Below, one piece after another: positions 10,458 through 17,602 of a stretch of DNA of 46,776 bases; within the stretch, counting starts at the first letter, position 1; the number at the start of each line of letters is the position of its first letter. A program made the translations under genes and the position numbers. The notes beneath the pieces were generated by a model, which ran no database searches, had not been told where the DNA came from, and saw only the letters and a list, made by a program, of their open reading frames with translations. Source of the DNA: an uncultured Solirubrobacteraceae bacterium (GTDB taxonomy: Bacteria > Actinomycetota > Thermoleophilia > Solirubrobacterales > Solirubrobacteraceae). The stretch covers positions 1-46,776 of the forward strand of contig CADCVR010000089.1 of NCBI GenBank assembly GCA_902806205.1, in the 5' to 3' direction.

Positions 10458-10517
10458 GCGGTTCTCCGTGCCCATCCGGCGGGCAAGTTCTCTTCAACCC
10501 GAAAAGAGGAGAACCGC
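10458..10517 (+). promoter_or_regulatory. Leader inverted repeat covering the ribosome-binding site of the 57-residue protein
   Basis: GCGGTTCTCC at 10458-10467 is perfectly complementary to GGAGAACCGC at 10508-10517. The right arm contains the 3' part of the GAGGAG ribosome-binding site (10506-10511) and ends one base before the ATG. A competing hairpin is possible between CTCTT (10490-10494) and AAGAG (10504-10508). Confidence 0.5.
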
Positions 10518-10691
10518 ATGTCACTTCTGGTCAGTGCCCTTATCGCCGTCGTCATCGCCGTGGTGGTCTACTTCATCGCCGTGGCGCTCGGCTTGCCGAG
10601 CATCGTCGCGATCATCGCGGCCATCCTCGTCCTGGTGGCGGGCATCAGCTCCGGCGGCCGCCTCGGCCGCGGACGCGGACGCGTCGTGTAG
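10518..10691 (+). CDS. Small hydrophobic membrane protein (57 residues)
   Basis: ATG 10518 follows GAGGAG with 6-nt spacing, and the frame ends at TAG 10689-10691. The product is two hydrophobic helices (VSALIAVVIAVVVYFIAVAL, then IVAIIAAILVLVAGI) with a short LPS turn and a basic Gly/Arg tail (GGRLGRGRGRVV), so it is predicted to be an integral membrane hairpin with a positive cytoplasmic end. Small proteins of this composition recur in actinobacteria without assigned function. It stands alone, its leader can fold over the ribosome-binding site, and a strong hairpin follows 28 nt later. Confidence 0.75.
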   Translation: MSLLVSALIAVVIAVVVYFIAVALGLPSIVAIIAAILVLVAGISSGGRLGRGRGRVV

Positions 10692-10718
10692 CGCGCGGAG
10701 CAGAAACGGTCTCTTCAG

Positions 10719-10749
10719 CGAACTGCCCGGGTGCCCCCCGGGCAGTTCG
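10719..10749. terminator. Strong convergent hairpin between two small genes
   Basis: A perfect 13-bp inverted repeat (10719-10731 with 10737-10749, core AACTGCCCGGG) has a 5-nt loop and lies between convergent genes ending at 10691 (plus) and 10771 (minus). No T-run follows on either side, but position and stability fit a bidirectional terminator. Confidence 0.65.
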
Positions 10750-10770
10750 TGGCTCACAGCGTCCGCCAGG

Positions 10771-10953
10771 TCAGTCGTCGAGTGCCTCGACGACCTCGTC
10801 GGGACCGTCGAACGTCGACTCGTCGAGCGCCTCGAGCGCCTCGATGACGTCCTCGGGCGCGTCGTTGCCCTCCGCCACCAGGAGGAGATCGTCGCGGTCG
10901 GCCGGGTAGTCCACACCCTTGAGGAACTTCTGCACGGTGATGGGGCTGGTCAT
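10771..10953 (-). CDS. DUF2795 domain protein
   Basis: From the ATG at 10951-10953 the product has 60 residues and consists almost entirely of a DUF2795 domain: ITVQKFLKGVDYPADRDDLL, then EGNDAPEDVIEALEAL and an acidic end. The KGVDYPA and A..GA..EV..ALE spacing is characteristic of this family of small actinobacterial proteins, whose function is unknown. An upstream TTG (10986) would add 11 residues without family similarity, so I prefer the ATG. It is convergent with the small membrane protein gene. Confidence 0.8.
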   Translation of the reverse strand: MTSPITVQKFLKGVDYPADRDDLLLVAEGNDAPEDVIEALEALDESTFDGPDEVVEALDD

Positions 10954-11095
10954 CTGCCCGGGGTACCGGGTGCCTCGCGCGACCAAACCGCCCGGTACCG
11001 CCCGACCCCACCGTCGTCGTCCCGCGTCTGCTAGCGAACACCGGCGCGGACCCTGTCACTGATCGCCGGGCTCGGCGGGTACACCATTTATAGAT

Positions 11096-11560
11096 ATGCC
11101 CGCTCCCCACTGTCCTCATTGCCTGCTTCCGCTGACCGGCGGCGCGCCCGGCCTGCCGCACCCGCCGGCAGCGATGCGCTGCCCGCACTGTCGGCTGATC
11201 ATCGGTGCCGGGCGCGCGCGCGCCGAAGCATCCGATGATGGTGACGCGCGCTCACGCGGTAGCGCGGCCGGCGTGCTGGCCAACGCGGCACGGCGTGCGC
11301 AGTCCGAGCCCGGTGGCGTCGAGGAGATCGGTGCGGCGTTGCGCAAGAGCGCGGCCGAGGTGGGCTGCTCGGTCGAACGCCTGCGGATGCTCGACTACCA
11401 GCAGCAGTCCGAGACGGACGCCGCGATGCCCGATCTCTCCGCCGTCCTGGCGACCTTCACCACGTGGAAGTCTGCGCGGGCCGCCGCCGCGACCGCTCAA
11501 CCACCTGCTGCCCCCGTCCCGGACGCCGCGAGCAGCGACGACAGCGCGCAGGTGGCCTGA
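11096..11560 (+). CDS. Small protein with N-terminal double CPHC zinc-ribbon-like motif
   Basis: The 154-residue product starts with CPHCLLPL at residues 6-9 and a second CPHCRLII at about 29-32, a four-cysteine arrangement that could bind one zinc ion. A helical middle (GGVEEIGAALRKSAAEVGC, SVERLRMLDYQQQ) and a disordered Ala/Pro/Ser tail follow. I know no named family for it. The start lies in a short A+T-rich island (ATTTATAGATATG) that is unusual for this genome and may hold the promoter; no ribosome-binding site is seen. Confidence 0.6.
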   Translation: MPAPHCPHCLLPLTGGAPGLPHPPAAMRCPHCRLIIGAGRARAEASDDGDARSRGSAAGVLANAARRAQSEPGGVEEIGAALRKSAAEVGCSVERLRMLDYQQQSETDAAMPDLSAVLATFTTWKSARAAAATAQPPAAPVPDAASSDDSAQVA

Positions 11561-11642
11561 GACGTAGTCGTGAAGCCGGCGGCGTGAGCTGACAGATCCA
11601 GCGGTTCTCGCGGCGAATCGCGCTGACCGGTCTTGGAAGCAG

Positions 11643-12113
11643 TCAGCCCGCCTCGGCCCAGGCGCTCGCCGCGTCCGGGCCTGGTGCCGGAAAGGCCATC
11701 CGGATCTCCGTACCGCCCGCAGCGCTGACGCGCACCTCGAGGGCAGTCGTGAGCGAGGCCATCAGGGGAAGACCGAGGCCGAGCCCCGGAGAGTCGGGAC
11801 GAGACGCCATGCCGCGGCCGTCGTCGGCGACGACGACCAGCAGGCCGTCGTGCGTGACCTCCGCGCTCACCCGGAGGACGCCCGGGTCACGGCCGGCGTA
11901 AGCGTGGATGACCGCGTTCGCGCACGCCTCTGCCACGGCCAGCGCGACATCGGCCAGGCCATCGGCGTCGAGGCCGGCCCGCCGGCCGAGCGCGCCGATC
12001 GCGCGGCGGATCCCCGAGATCTCGCTGGGCTTCGCGGGCACGGTCAGCGCGAGGGTCGGCACCGCGTCGGAAGGTCGCGTAGCGGTGGAGAGGGTTGTTG
12101 GAGCAGTCGTCAT
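11643..12113 (-). CDS. RsbW/SpoIIAB-like anti-sigma factor kinase
   Basis: The 156-residue product is a single HATPase_c domain: N-box region ALAVAEACANAVIHAY, G1 box VVADDGRGM, and the G2-like SPGLGLGLPLM. Length and motifs fit serine-kinase anti-sigma factors that phosphorylate an STAS antagonist. The ATG at 12111-12113 was chosen because GAAGGAAGGAA lies just upstream. No STAS antagonist or sigma factor is adjacent, so its partners are elsewhere; the receiver-PP2C protein at 4954-7368 is a candidate member of the same partner-switching network (inference). Confidence 0.85.
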   Translation of the reverse strand: MTTAPTTLSTATRPSDAVPTLALTVPAKPSEISGIRRAIGALGRRAGLDADGLADVALAVAEACANAVIHAYAGRDPGVLRVSAEVTHDGLLVVVADDGRGMASRPDSPGLGLGLPLMASLTTALEVRVSAAGGTEIRMAFPAPGPDAASAWAEAG

Positions 12114-12195
12114 GGCGTTCCTTCCTTCAAGTCCTACGCTGCCCCTTCCCTCCGGAACGCAGTGTGTAACACCCATCGGCGAGCGGCGGGACGAA

Positions 12196-13812
12196 TCACC
12201 GCTTGCGGCCGCCCCGGCGCTTCGGGTCGGGGCGCGGTCGGGGCCGCTCGCGCGCCGGCGCCGTCACCCGTACGTCGCGGGCGAGCGTCCCGCGCGGACC
12301 GCTCGGTCCCTGCGCGGCGATGCGGACCTCGTAGCGGCCCCGGCGGCGCGGCGTCCAGCCCACGGCGTGCCGTCCCCGGCCCAGTTCCAGCACGCGGCGC
12401 AGGGTCAGGCCGCGGGCCCCGCGTACCTCTACGAGCACCCGCGAGCGCTTGGACAGCGCAAAAGCGATGGACGCGCGACGACCGAGGCGCGTGCGGGTTC
12501 GGCCGCGCAGCGCGATGCGTGTCGGCTCGCGCTGGTAACGGCTGAAGCGCTGGGCGGCCCCGCAGTAGGCCGCCCGCCGCGTGCGCTCGCAAAGATCGCC
12601 GAGGAAGCCGTCGACGAGTTGGTGATAGCCCAGCGACGCCTCGGGCCCTCCAGCCGCGTAGAGCGACCAGGCGCCCGTGTCGAACCGCCCTACGGCGGCG
12701 CGCGCCGCGCGCTCCCCGCTGCGGTAGAGGCGCCGGGCGCGCCGGCTGCCGGTGAGGGCCGCCATGTCGTGAAGCCCGGTGACCGCCTGGAGGTTGCCGT
12801 TGAGGATGCGCAGCCCCGGGGCGAACGAGTACATGAGGTAGTGGCGCCCGCCGCGGTCGCGTACGGCGATGCCCGCGGGCGGGGACTGCTCGAAGGCGCC
12901 GAGCGCGCGCCTTGCCTCGAGGCCGAAGCGCCGGGCGTGGAAGGCTCGCCGCCCGCGGGCCAGCGCCTGCACCGCCGTGCCCTGAACCATGCCCGACACC
13001 CATCCGGGCCGGCCGCCCCCGAAATGGTAGAGCCCCTCGTAGGCCGCATAGCCCGCGCGCCGTGACGCAAGGCCGACGAGCCGGTCGAGCTCTCTGCGGA
13101 CCGTCCGGCGCGGGCAGCGGCGGGGTCGCTGCAGGCAGAAGCGCGCCCGCCCGTTCGCCCGGCCCCACGTGCCGAGCCAGTGGACTTGCAGCCCCTGGCG
13201 CTGCTCGTAACGAAAGACGACGGGGTCGCGGCCGAACGCGAAGCGCTGGTGGTGGCGCGGTGCCTCGCGCCGGCTCCAGAAGTTCGTGTTGCGGCGGAGG
13301 GTGAGGAACACGGCAGCCAGGCGGGAGGACGTCAGGCGCCGCTCGCGCGCGAGGCTCGAGACGAGCCCGACCACCGCGCGCTGCTCGCCGCCGCGGATCC
13401 CGCGGAGATCGCGCGCGGCGGCCCGGGCACGCGCCCAGGTGCCGCGGTAGCCCGCGTGTTCGGCGGCGTCGATGCGGCGGGCCAGCCAGGCGCGTCGCAG
13501 CGCGCCGGCAACGGAGCGGGAGCGGCGCAGGCGGCGCAGCTCCTGCGCGCGCCAGGCGCCCGTGCGCGGCACTGCCGCGGGTGTCATCGTGGGAGCCGCG
13601 GACACGGCGGCCGGTGGCGCGGGCGCGTCGGGAAGGGTGACGATGCCCGCGGCCACCTCAGGCCCGCGCGCCGGTGTCGCGCCCTCCCCTCCGCGGGTCG
13701 CGGCGAACAGGACGACGGCGAGCATCATCGCGAGGCCGGCGCCGCCGAGGGCGAGAGGAAGACGTCGGAGCACCACCACGACTTCATCGGCGCGCGGGCG
13801 CTGAAGCTTCAC
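12196..13812 (-). CDS. Membrane-anchored D-glucuronyl C5-epimerase-like protein
   Basis: The 538-residue protein starts at GTG 13812 with AGGAG upstream. Residues 16-40 form a membrane anchor (LPLALGGAGLAMMLAVVLFA), followed by a Pro/Ala linker and a large domain with the pattern of the glucuronyl C5-epimerase C-terminal family: GMVQGTAVQALARG, SFAPGLRILNGNLQAVTGLH, FDTGAWSLYA and SLGYHQL. The last 100 residues resemble a beta-sandwich (LGRGRHAVGWTPRRRGRYEV) with a basic disordered tail. In the family this domain changes uronic acids in cell-surface glycans; the bacterial substrate is unknown. The catalytic region probably faces outside the membrane. The product is unusually Arg-rich. Confidence 0.75.
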   Translation of the reverse strand: MKLQRPRADEVVVVLRRLPLALGGAGLAMMLAVVLFAATRGGEGATPARGPEVAAGIVTLPDAPAPPAAVSAAPTMTPAAVPRTGAWRAQELRRLRRSRSVAGALRRAWLARRIDAAEHAGYRGTWARARAAARDLRGIRGGEQRAVVGLVSSLARERRLTSSRLAAVFLTLRRNTNFWSRREAPRHHQRFAFGRDPVVFRYEQRQGLQVHWLGTWGRANGRARFCLQRPRRCPRRTVRRELDRLVGLASRRAGYAAYEGLYHFGGGRPGWVSGMVQGTAVQALARGRRAFHARRFGLEARRALGAFEQSPPAGIAVRDRGGRHYLMYSFAPGLRILNGNLQAVTGLHDMAALTGSRRARRLYRSGERAARAAVGRFDTGAWSLYAAGGPEASLGYHQLVDGFLGDLCERTRRAAYCGAAQRFSRYQREPTRIALRGRTRTRLGRRASIAFALSKRSRVLVEVRGARGLTLRRVLELGRGRHAVGWTPRRRGRYEVRIAAQGPSGPRGTLARDVRVTAPARERPRPRPDPKRRGGRKR

Positions 13813-13868
13813 GCTCCCGAGCTCCTACGGCGTCAGCGCGGCGCGAGTCCGCGAGCCGGGGCCCGGGG

Positions 13869-14219
13869 CTAGTAGATGCTGCTGCTGATCCTGACGCGCA
13901 GGACGGCCTGACCGGCACGGCCGGTGTAGAGACTGGTGAAGGTCGTCTGCGTACGTCTGACGCTGGCCCGCGTGAGCCGGTAGCGGCGCCCGGTCTTCGG
14001 GCTCCTGCCGACGATGCTACGAGGCGTACCTGAGCTCGCCCTGCGCAGGAAGTCACGCATTGCGCTGCGCGAAAGGCCACATGTCGTTGTCTGTGCGTCG
14101 GCGGCGACGCGATATTCGGAGATGACGCCGCACGACCTCATCCGGGCTGCTGCGGCGGTCGACGGTAGCGCCGTAGCGACGCAGGTCGCGACGATGACGG
14201 CGGCGAGAAGGCGGCGCAT
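13869..14219 (-). CDS. Small secreted protein with one possible disulfide
   Basis: From ATG 14219 the product has 116 residues: a clear signal peptide (MRRLLAAVIVATCVATALPS, cleavage after STAAAA), then a mature basic domain with two cysteines (RSCGVIS and TTTCGLS) that could pair. Two further in-frame starts exist upstream (ATG 14234, TTG 14264); a TATGCT hexamer at 14230-14235 includes the upstream ATG, which favours 14219. The mature part resembles small cell-surface proteins of this group of bacteria, but I cannot name a family. It is 56 nt upstream of the epimerase-like gene on the same strand and may be co-transcribed. Confidence 0.65.
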   Translation of the reverse strand: MRRLLAAVIVATCVATALPSTAAAARMRSCGVISEYRVAADAQTTTCGLSRSAMRDFLRRASSGTPRSIVGRSPKTGRRYRLTRASVRRTQTTFTSLYTGRAGQAVLRVRISSSIY

Positions 14220-14229
14220 TGGCGCAGCG

Positions 14230-14235
14230 AGCATA
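14230..14235 (-). promoter_or_regulatory. -10-like TATGCT before the small secreted protein gene
   Basis: TATGCT (minus strand) lies 10 nt before ATG 14219, predicting a leader of only about 3-4 nt. Confidence 0.35.
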
Positions 14236-14323
14236 ACGGCGACGAGGAGGGAGTGCGAAGACAACGCACTGGTTCTGGGTGCGTGCGGGACGTCGATACC
14301 CCGGCAGTGAATCCGCGCAGCTC

Positions 14324-14420
14324 GTGGTCCCTCTCGGAACGTTCGCCCGGAAACGCCGGGATGCCGGCGCCGTCAGGCAAGGACGCAACCGATCCGGCGG
14401 AACGTCTGGAGAAGGACCAC
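14324..14420 (-). ncRNA. Long-stem structured element between two minus-strand genes
   Basis: Arms 14324-14344 and 14400-14420 pair over 21 positions. Read as minus-strand RNA they form 17 Watson-Crick and 2 G-U pairs with two adjacent mismatches (positions 336/408 and 337/407); on the plus strand 18 of 21 pair. The 55-nt interior can form at least one more hairpin (CGCCG with CGGCG). The element starts at the stop codon of the upstream minus-strand gene and lies about 105 nt before the secreted-protein start. It could be a 3'-UTR terminator structure or a 5' regulatory leader; there is no U-run. Confidence 0.45.
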
Positions 14421-16216
14421 TAGTAGCCGAGGCGCTCCAGGCGGGCACGCTCCGCCTCGCGCTTGGCCTCACGCTCCTCCTTCTTGCGGCGTTCGCGTGC
14501 CTTGCGCTCGGCGGTGTCGTCGGTGACGAAGCGGACACTCGTGCCGATCTTGCCGTCCTGTGCGCTCGCGAGGTCCTTCGCGGTCACGCGCGGGCCGCGA
14601 TCCTCCCGGTCGCCGCGACCGCCGCCGCGACCACCGCCGCCACCGCCACTGCCACCGCCGAAGCCTCCACCCGGCCGGCCTCCCCCACCCTGGCCGCCGC
14701 CCTGACCGGGGCCGCCGCCGCGCCGGCCACTCGGGGGGTCGCGGTCTGAGCGCTCGGAGACCTCGCCCTTGATCGTGCGCACCGGCGTGGCCGCGAGGCG
14801 GATCCAAGCGAGGAACGTCGGATCGCCGGGCTGCAGGCCGGACGCCGCATCCGCACAGACGGCGGCCCACTTCATGGGCTGGCCCTTCTCGTCGGTCTTG
14901 GGTGCGAGCGCTGCGCGTACGGCCTCCGACCCTCCCACCCGCTCGATGGCGATCACGAGGCGCGGAACGCGCTGCGTCGGTAGGGCCGGACCGGCGTCGG
15001 CCGGCGCAGCCGCTCCCTCTTGGCCGTCGACGCCGGGTGCAGACGCCTCGGCGGACACCGGCGCAGCCGCGTCCTCGACAGCCGGTACGGTCGCCTCGGC
15101 GGCGGGTGCAGCCTGCTCGGTGGCGGGCGTCGCGGTCTTCCCCGCCGCCGGCTCGGCCGCTGCCTCCTCGGCAGCCGGCGGGACGGTCCCTTCGACGGCG
15201 GGCGGCTCGGGGACCGGCGCAGGCGACTCGGCGGCGGGTGCCTCGGCCGTGGTCGGCGGCGTGCCGGCGTCGGGTGCGGGCGCGGACGTGTCGGTCGGAG
15301 CCGCGTCCCCTGCCGCGCCGGTGCCCGGAGCGGTCGCCTCCACGTCCGCGGGCGGCGGCGCGTCGGCCGTGGGGCCAGCGCCTGAAGCGTCCGCGGGCTG
15401 CTCGGCGCGGCGCAGTTCCGTCAGACGGTTGAAGAACGCGGTGCGGTGCTTCTGCGCCGCGTTCGGTCGGCGGCGCCGCGGACGGGCCGGCTTCTCCGGC
15501 CGGCGGGACTGGCCTTTACCCGGCGGCCGGTCCCGGCGCCTCGAGGCGGCGGGCGCCGCACCGGGGGCGGTGGTCGCGTCGGCGGGGGTCGCCAGCTCGG
15601 AGGGAACCGACTCGCCCGGCGCGGCCTCGGCGGCCGGTGCACCGTCCTGTCCCGGTGGAGACCCATCCGAAGCGGGGGCGGTCTCCGCGGGGGCGGTCTC
15701 CGCGGGGGCGGTCCCACCGGCGCCAGGTTCCACCGGCGGCCCCTGTTCGATGACCGGCTGGGCGAGCGCCGCCGGCGCCTCGTCTCCCGGGACCTCGGCT
15801 TCGACGACGGGCTCGGCGTTCGGCGCGGATGCTGCCGGCGCCGGCGCGGCGGGATCAGCGTCCACCGCAGGCGCGGCCTCGAGGACGGGCTGCGCGAATG
15901 CCGCGGGCGCCTCGTCCGCCGGCACTTCCGCCGGAGCGGCGGGCTCGGCCGCCACCGCGGGCGCGCCCTCGACGACGGGCTGCACGAACGCGCCGGGCGC
16001 GGTGGCGCCGTCAGGCTCTTCGTCGGCCGAGGCCGCCTTCACAGGCGCCGGAGGCAGGGGCTCGTCGGCCGGGTCCTCGGATGAGACCGGCTCCGGGGGC
16101 ACCGGCGCCCCGGAGGGCTCCGGGGGCAGCGAGGAGTCGGCCGCGTCGACGGACTGCGGCACCGGCTCCGGCGGGTCGGATTCGGTGGGGTCGGGCGGTT
16201 CTGGCGGACTGGTCAT
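14420..16216 (-). CDS. Large intrinsically disordered Ala/Pro/Glu-rich protein with glycine-rich tail
   Basis: The 598-residue product is mostly low complexity: residues 1-230 and 275-415 are repeats of Pro/Ala/Glu (for example APAETAPAETAPAS), with a basic patch at about 240-270 (RRRRPNAAQKHRTAFFNRL). A short globular-looking segment at about 415-485 (RLVIAIERVGG, KWAAVCADAASGLQPGD, FLAWIRLA) is the part most likely to be conserved. It is followed by a Gly/Arg-rich stretch (about 495-550) and a charged C-terminal helix (RKARERRKKEEREAKREAER). The Gly/Arg tail suggests RNA or nucleic-acid binding (inference). No ribosome-binding site is evident before ATG 16216. Confidence 0.65.
   Translation of the reverse strand: MTSPPEPPDPTESDPPEPVPQSVDAADSSLPPEPSGAPVPPEPVSSEDPADEPLPPAPVKAASADEEPDGATAPGAFVQPVVEGAPAVAAEPAAPAEVPADEAPAAFAQPVLEAAPAVDADPAAPAPAASAPNAEPVVEAEVPGDEAPAALAQPVIEQGPPVEPGAGGTAPAETAPAETAPASDGSPPGQDGAPAAEAAPGESVPSELATPADATTAPGAAPAASRRRDRPPGKGQSRRPEKPARPRRRRPNAAQKHRTAFFNRLTELRRAEQPADASGAGPTADAPPPADVEATAPGTGAAGDAAPTDTSAPAPDAGTPPTTAEAPAAESPAPVPEPPAVEGTVPPAAEEAAAEPAAGKTATPATEQAAPAAEATVPAVEDAAAPVSAEASAPGVDGQEGAAAPADAGPALPTQRVPRLVIAIERVGGSEAVRAALAPKTDEKGQPMKWAAVCADAASGLQPGDPTFLAWIRLAATPVRTIKGEVSERSDRDPPSGRRGGGPGQGGGQGGGGRPGGGFGGGSGGGGGGRGGGRGDREDRGPRVTAKDLASAQDGKIGTSVRFVTDDTAERKARERRKKEEREAKREAERARLERLGY
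15672..15714. repeat. 15-bp tandem repeat inside the disordered-protein gene
   Basis: GCGGGGGCGGTCTCC is repeated almost three times in a row, encoding the APAET repeats; in-frame length change by slippage is likely here. Confidence 0.7.
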
Positions 16217-16350
16217 GGTGAGGATGCTGCGGAGAAGCGCCGCGGGATCGCGGGCCGAAGCGGCAGGCCAGGACGGAGTAAAGCCGATCCTGGCCCACGG
16301 CGTCCCGCGCGGCGCCCCGGAGAACCGGGGCAGACGCCCGACGGGTCCAC

Positions 16351-16356
16351 TACCGT
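16351..16356 (+). promoter_or_regulatory. -10-like TACCGT before the hemolysin III gene
   Basis: TACCGT ends 9 nt before ATG 16366; no Shine-Dalgarno sequence lies between them. Confidence 0.35.
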
Positions 16357-16365
16357 CGATACCGC

Positions 16366-17019
16366 ATGGTCGGCAGCGTCCTTCCCCCGTCCGTCGTCAA
16401 GCCGCGCCTGCGAGGGGTCCTGCACCAGTACGCGTTCTTCCTCGCCGCCCTGCTCGGCGCCGGCCTCGTGCTGGTGGCCGAGGGGTCCCGGGCGAGGGTC
16501 GGCGCCTCGATCTACGCAGTGGGCGTCTGCGGGCTGTTCGGCGTCTCTGCGCTCTACCACCGGCGCGCGTGGTCACCGGCCGCCGCCCGCTGGATGCGCC
16601 GCGCCGACCACTCGATGATCTTCTGCTTCATCGCCGCGAGCTACACACCATTCGCCCTGCTGGTGCTCGACGGGACCCTGGCCCTCGTCCTGCTCGTCGT
16701 CGTCTGGAGCGGCGCGCTGGCGGGGATCATCATGAAGTTCGTGTGGCTCGACGCACCGGACTGGTTCGGTGCCCTGGTCTACGTCGGGCTGGCCTGGACC
16801 ACCGCCGCCGCCGCTCCCGCGCTCTACGGCGCGCTGGGCCCGGTGCGGACGGCGCTCCTGACGCTCGGCGGCGTGCTCTACACCGTCGGCGCGGTCATCT
16901 ACGCGCGTCAGCGTCCCGACCCGTTCCCGACGATCTTCGGCTACCACGAGCTCTTCCACGTGTTCGTGGTCGTGGCGGCCTCGGTGCACTTCGCCGTCGT
17001 CGCCGGCGTCGTCGCCTGA
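16366..17019 (+). CDS. Hemolysin III / PAQR-family membrane protein
   Basis: The 217-residue protein has seven hydrophobic segments and the family motifs SALYHR (first conserved His), DHSMIFCFIAASYTP, and the C-terminal YHELFHVFVV with two further histidines, together the putative metal site. Length matches bacterial HlyIII proteins. The name comes from a Bacillus protein; most members are not toxins and may be metal-dependent lipid hydrolases like the eukaryotic PAQR receptors. It is divergent from the disordered-protein gene across a 149-bp spacer in which I see nothing else. Confidence 0.9.
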   Translation: MVGSVLPPSVVKPRLRGVLHQYAFFLAALLGAGLVLVAEGSRARVGASIYAVGVCGLFGVSALYHRRAWSPAAARWMRRADHSMIFCFIAASYTPFALLVLDGTLALVLLVVVWSGALAGIIMKFVWLDAPDWFGALVYVGLAWTTAAAAPALYGALGPVRTALLTLGGVLYTVGAVIYARQRPDPFPTIFGYHELFHVFVVVAASVHFAVVAGVVA

Positions 17020-17090
17020 CCGGACGGACGCCGGGGAGGGCGGGCGCGCGTGGAGCTGTGCTCCAGGCCGGTGCCGGGTAGGGCGACGAC

Positions 17091-17255
17091 ATGGCCGACC
17101 AGAACGAGAAGCCCGGCGACGAGGTCCCCGAAGGGACGCCCCACGCCGGTGAGAACCTGTGCCCAGAGTGCGGCGGCTCGGGCACGCTGAACGAGAAGCC
17201 GTGCCCAACCTGCGAGGGCACCGGGACGGTGACGGAGGCGGTCGGGGGCGGCTGA
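17091..17255 (+). CDS. 54-residue protein with a DnaJ-type zinc-finger motif pair
   Basis: An ATG at 17091 opens a 54-residue frame ending at TGA 17253-17255. The product has a hydrophilic N-terminus and two CxxCxGxG repeats, CPECGGSG and CPTCEGTG, spaced 10 residues apart as in the cysteine-rich domain of DnaJ. No J-domain is present, so it is a stand-alone mini zinc finger; free versions exist in other actinobacteria, usually unnamed. A thiol-disulfide or metal-binding role is possible (inference). It lies 71 nt after the hemolysin III gene on the same strand. Confidence 0.75.
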   Translation: MADQNEKPGDEVPEGTPHAGENLCPECGGSGTLNEKPCPTCEGTGTVTEAVGGG

Positions 17256-17264
17256 GTGCCGTTG

Positions 17265-17284
17265 CCTTCGGCCCGTCGCGAAGG
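17265..17284 (+). terminator. Weak hairpin after the mini zinc-finger gene
   Basis: CCTTCG (17265-17270) pairs with CGAAGG (17279-17284) around an 8-nt loop and is followed by ATGTTT, 10 nt after the stop codon. Confidence 0.35.
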
Positions 17285-17556
17285 ATGTTTGTACAGCTGC
17301 CCGGCGCCTGCCGTACGCAGCTAGAGCGGCAGCATCTCGTTGGCGAGGCTCTTCAAGGACCTCAGGGAAGGCGGGGCGCTCGTCGACACGGTTCGGCCGC
17401 TTCGACCACCCCGGAAACCCGGCCACCGGAACGCGATGCGCAGGTGGTTCGTGAACGTCGTCTGGTGGATGTCGCCCAAGACGCGGCGCCGAGGGCGCCC
17501 GTTTGCCGCATCGAACCCGCGACCGCGGACTGCTGCAGCGGGTCCACGACGAGAAA
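17285..17556. other. Intergenic stretch without a convincing gene, downstream of ssrA
   Basis: All six frames either stop early or give Arg/Pro-rich products typical of non-coding GC-rich DNA. On the minus strand some short segments look protein-like in different frames (for example DGDWGVFLVVDPLQQ and LGDIHQTTFTNHLRIAF), so a decayed gene is possible. I see no direct repeat of the tmRNA 3' end that would mark an integrated element. Confidence 0.4.
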
Positions 17557-17590
17557 GACGCCCCAGTCCCCATCTGGAAACCGAAGCGTC
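17557..17590 (-). terminator. Terminator candidate for tmRNA
   Basis: On the minus strand GACGC and GCGTC, with an inner CCAG/CTGG stem, are followed by TTTCT. The hairpin starts 13 nt after the tmRNA 3' end. Confidence 0.4.
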
Positions 17591-17602
17591 AAACTGTCGC
17601 GA

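Noticed and set aside
14373-14420. Glycine riboswitch-like fragments on the plus strand
   Set aside because: The conserved core (GAAGGAGCAA-type loop) is missing and no glycine gene follows on that strand; kept only as an unassigned structured element.
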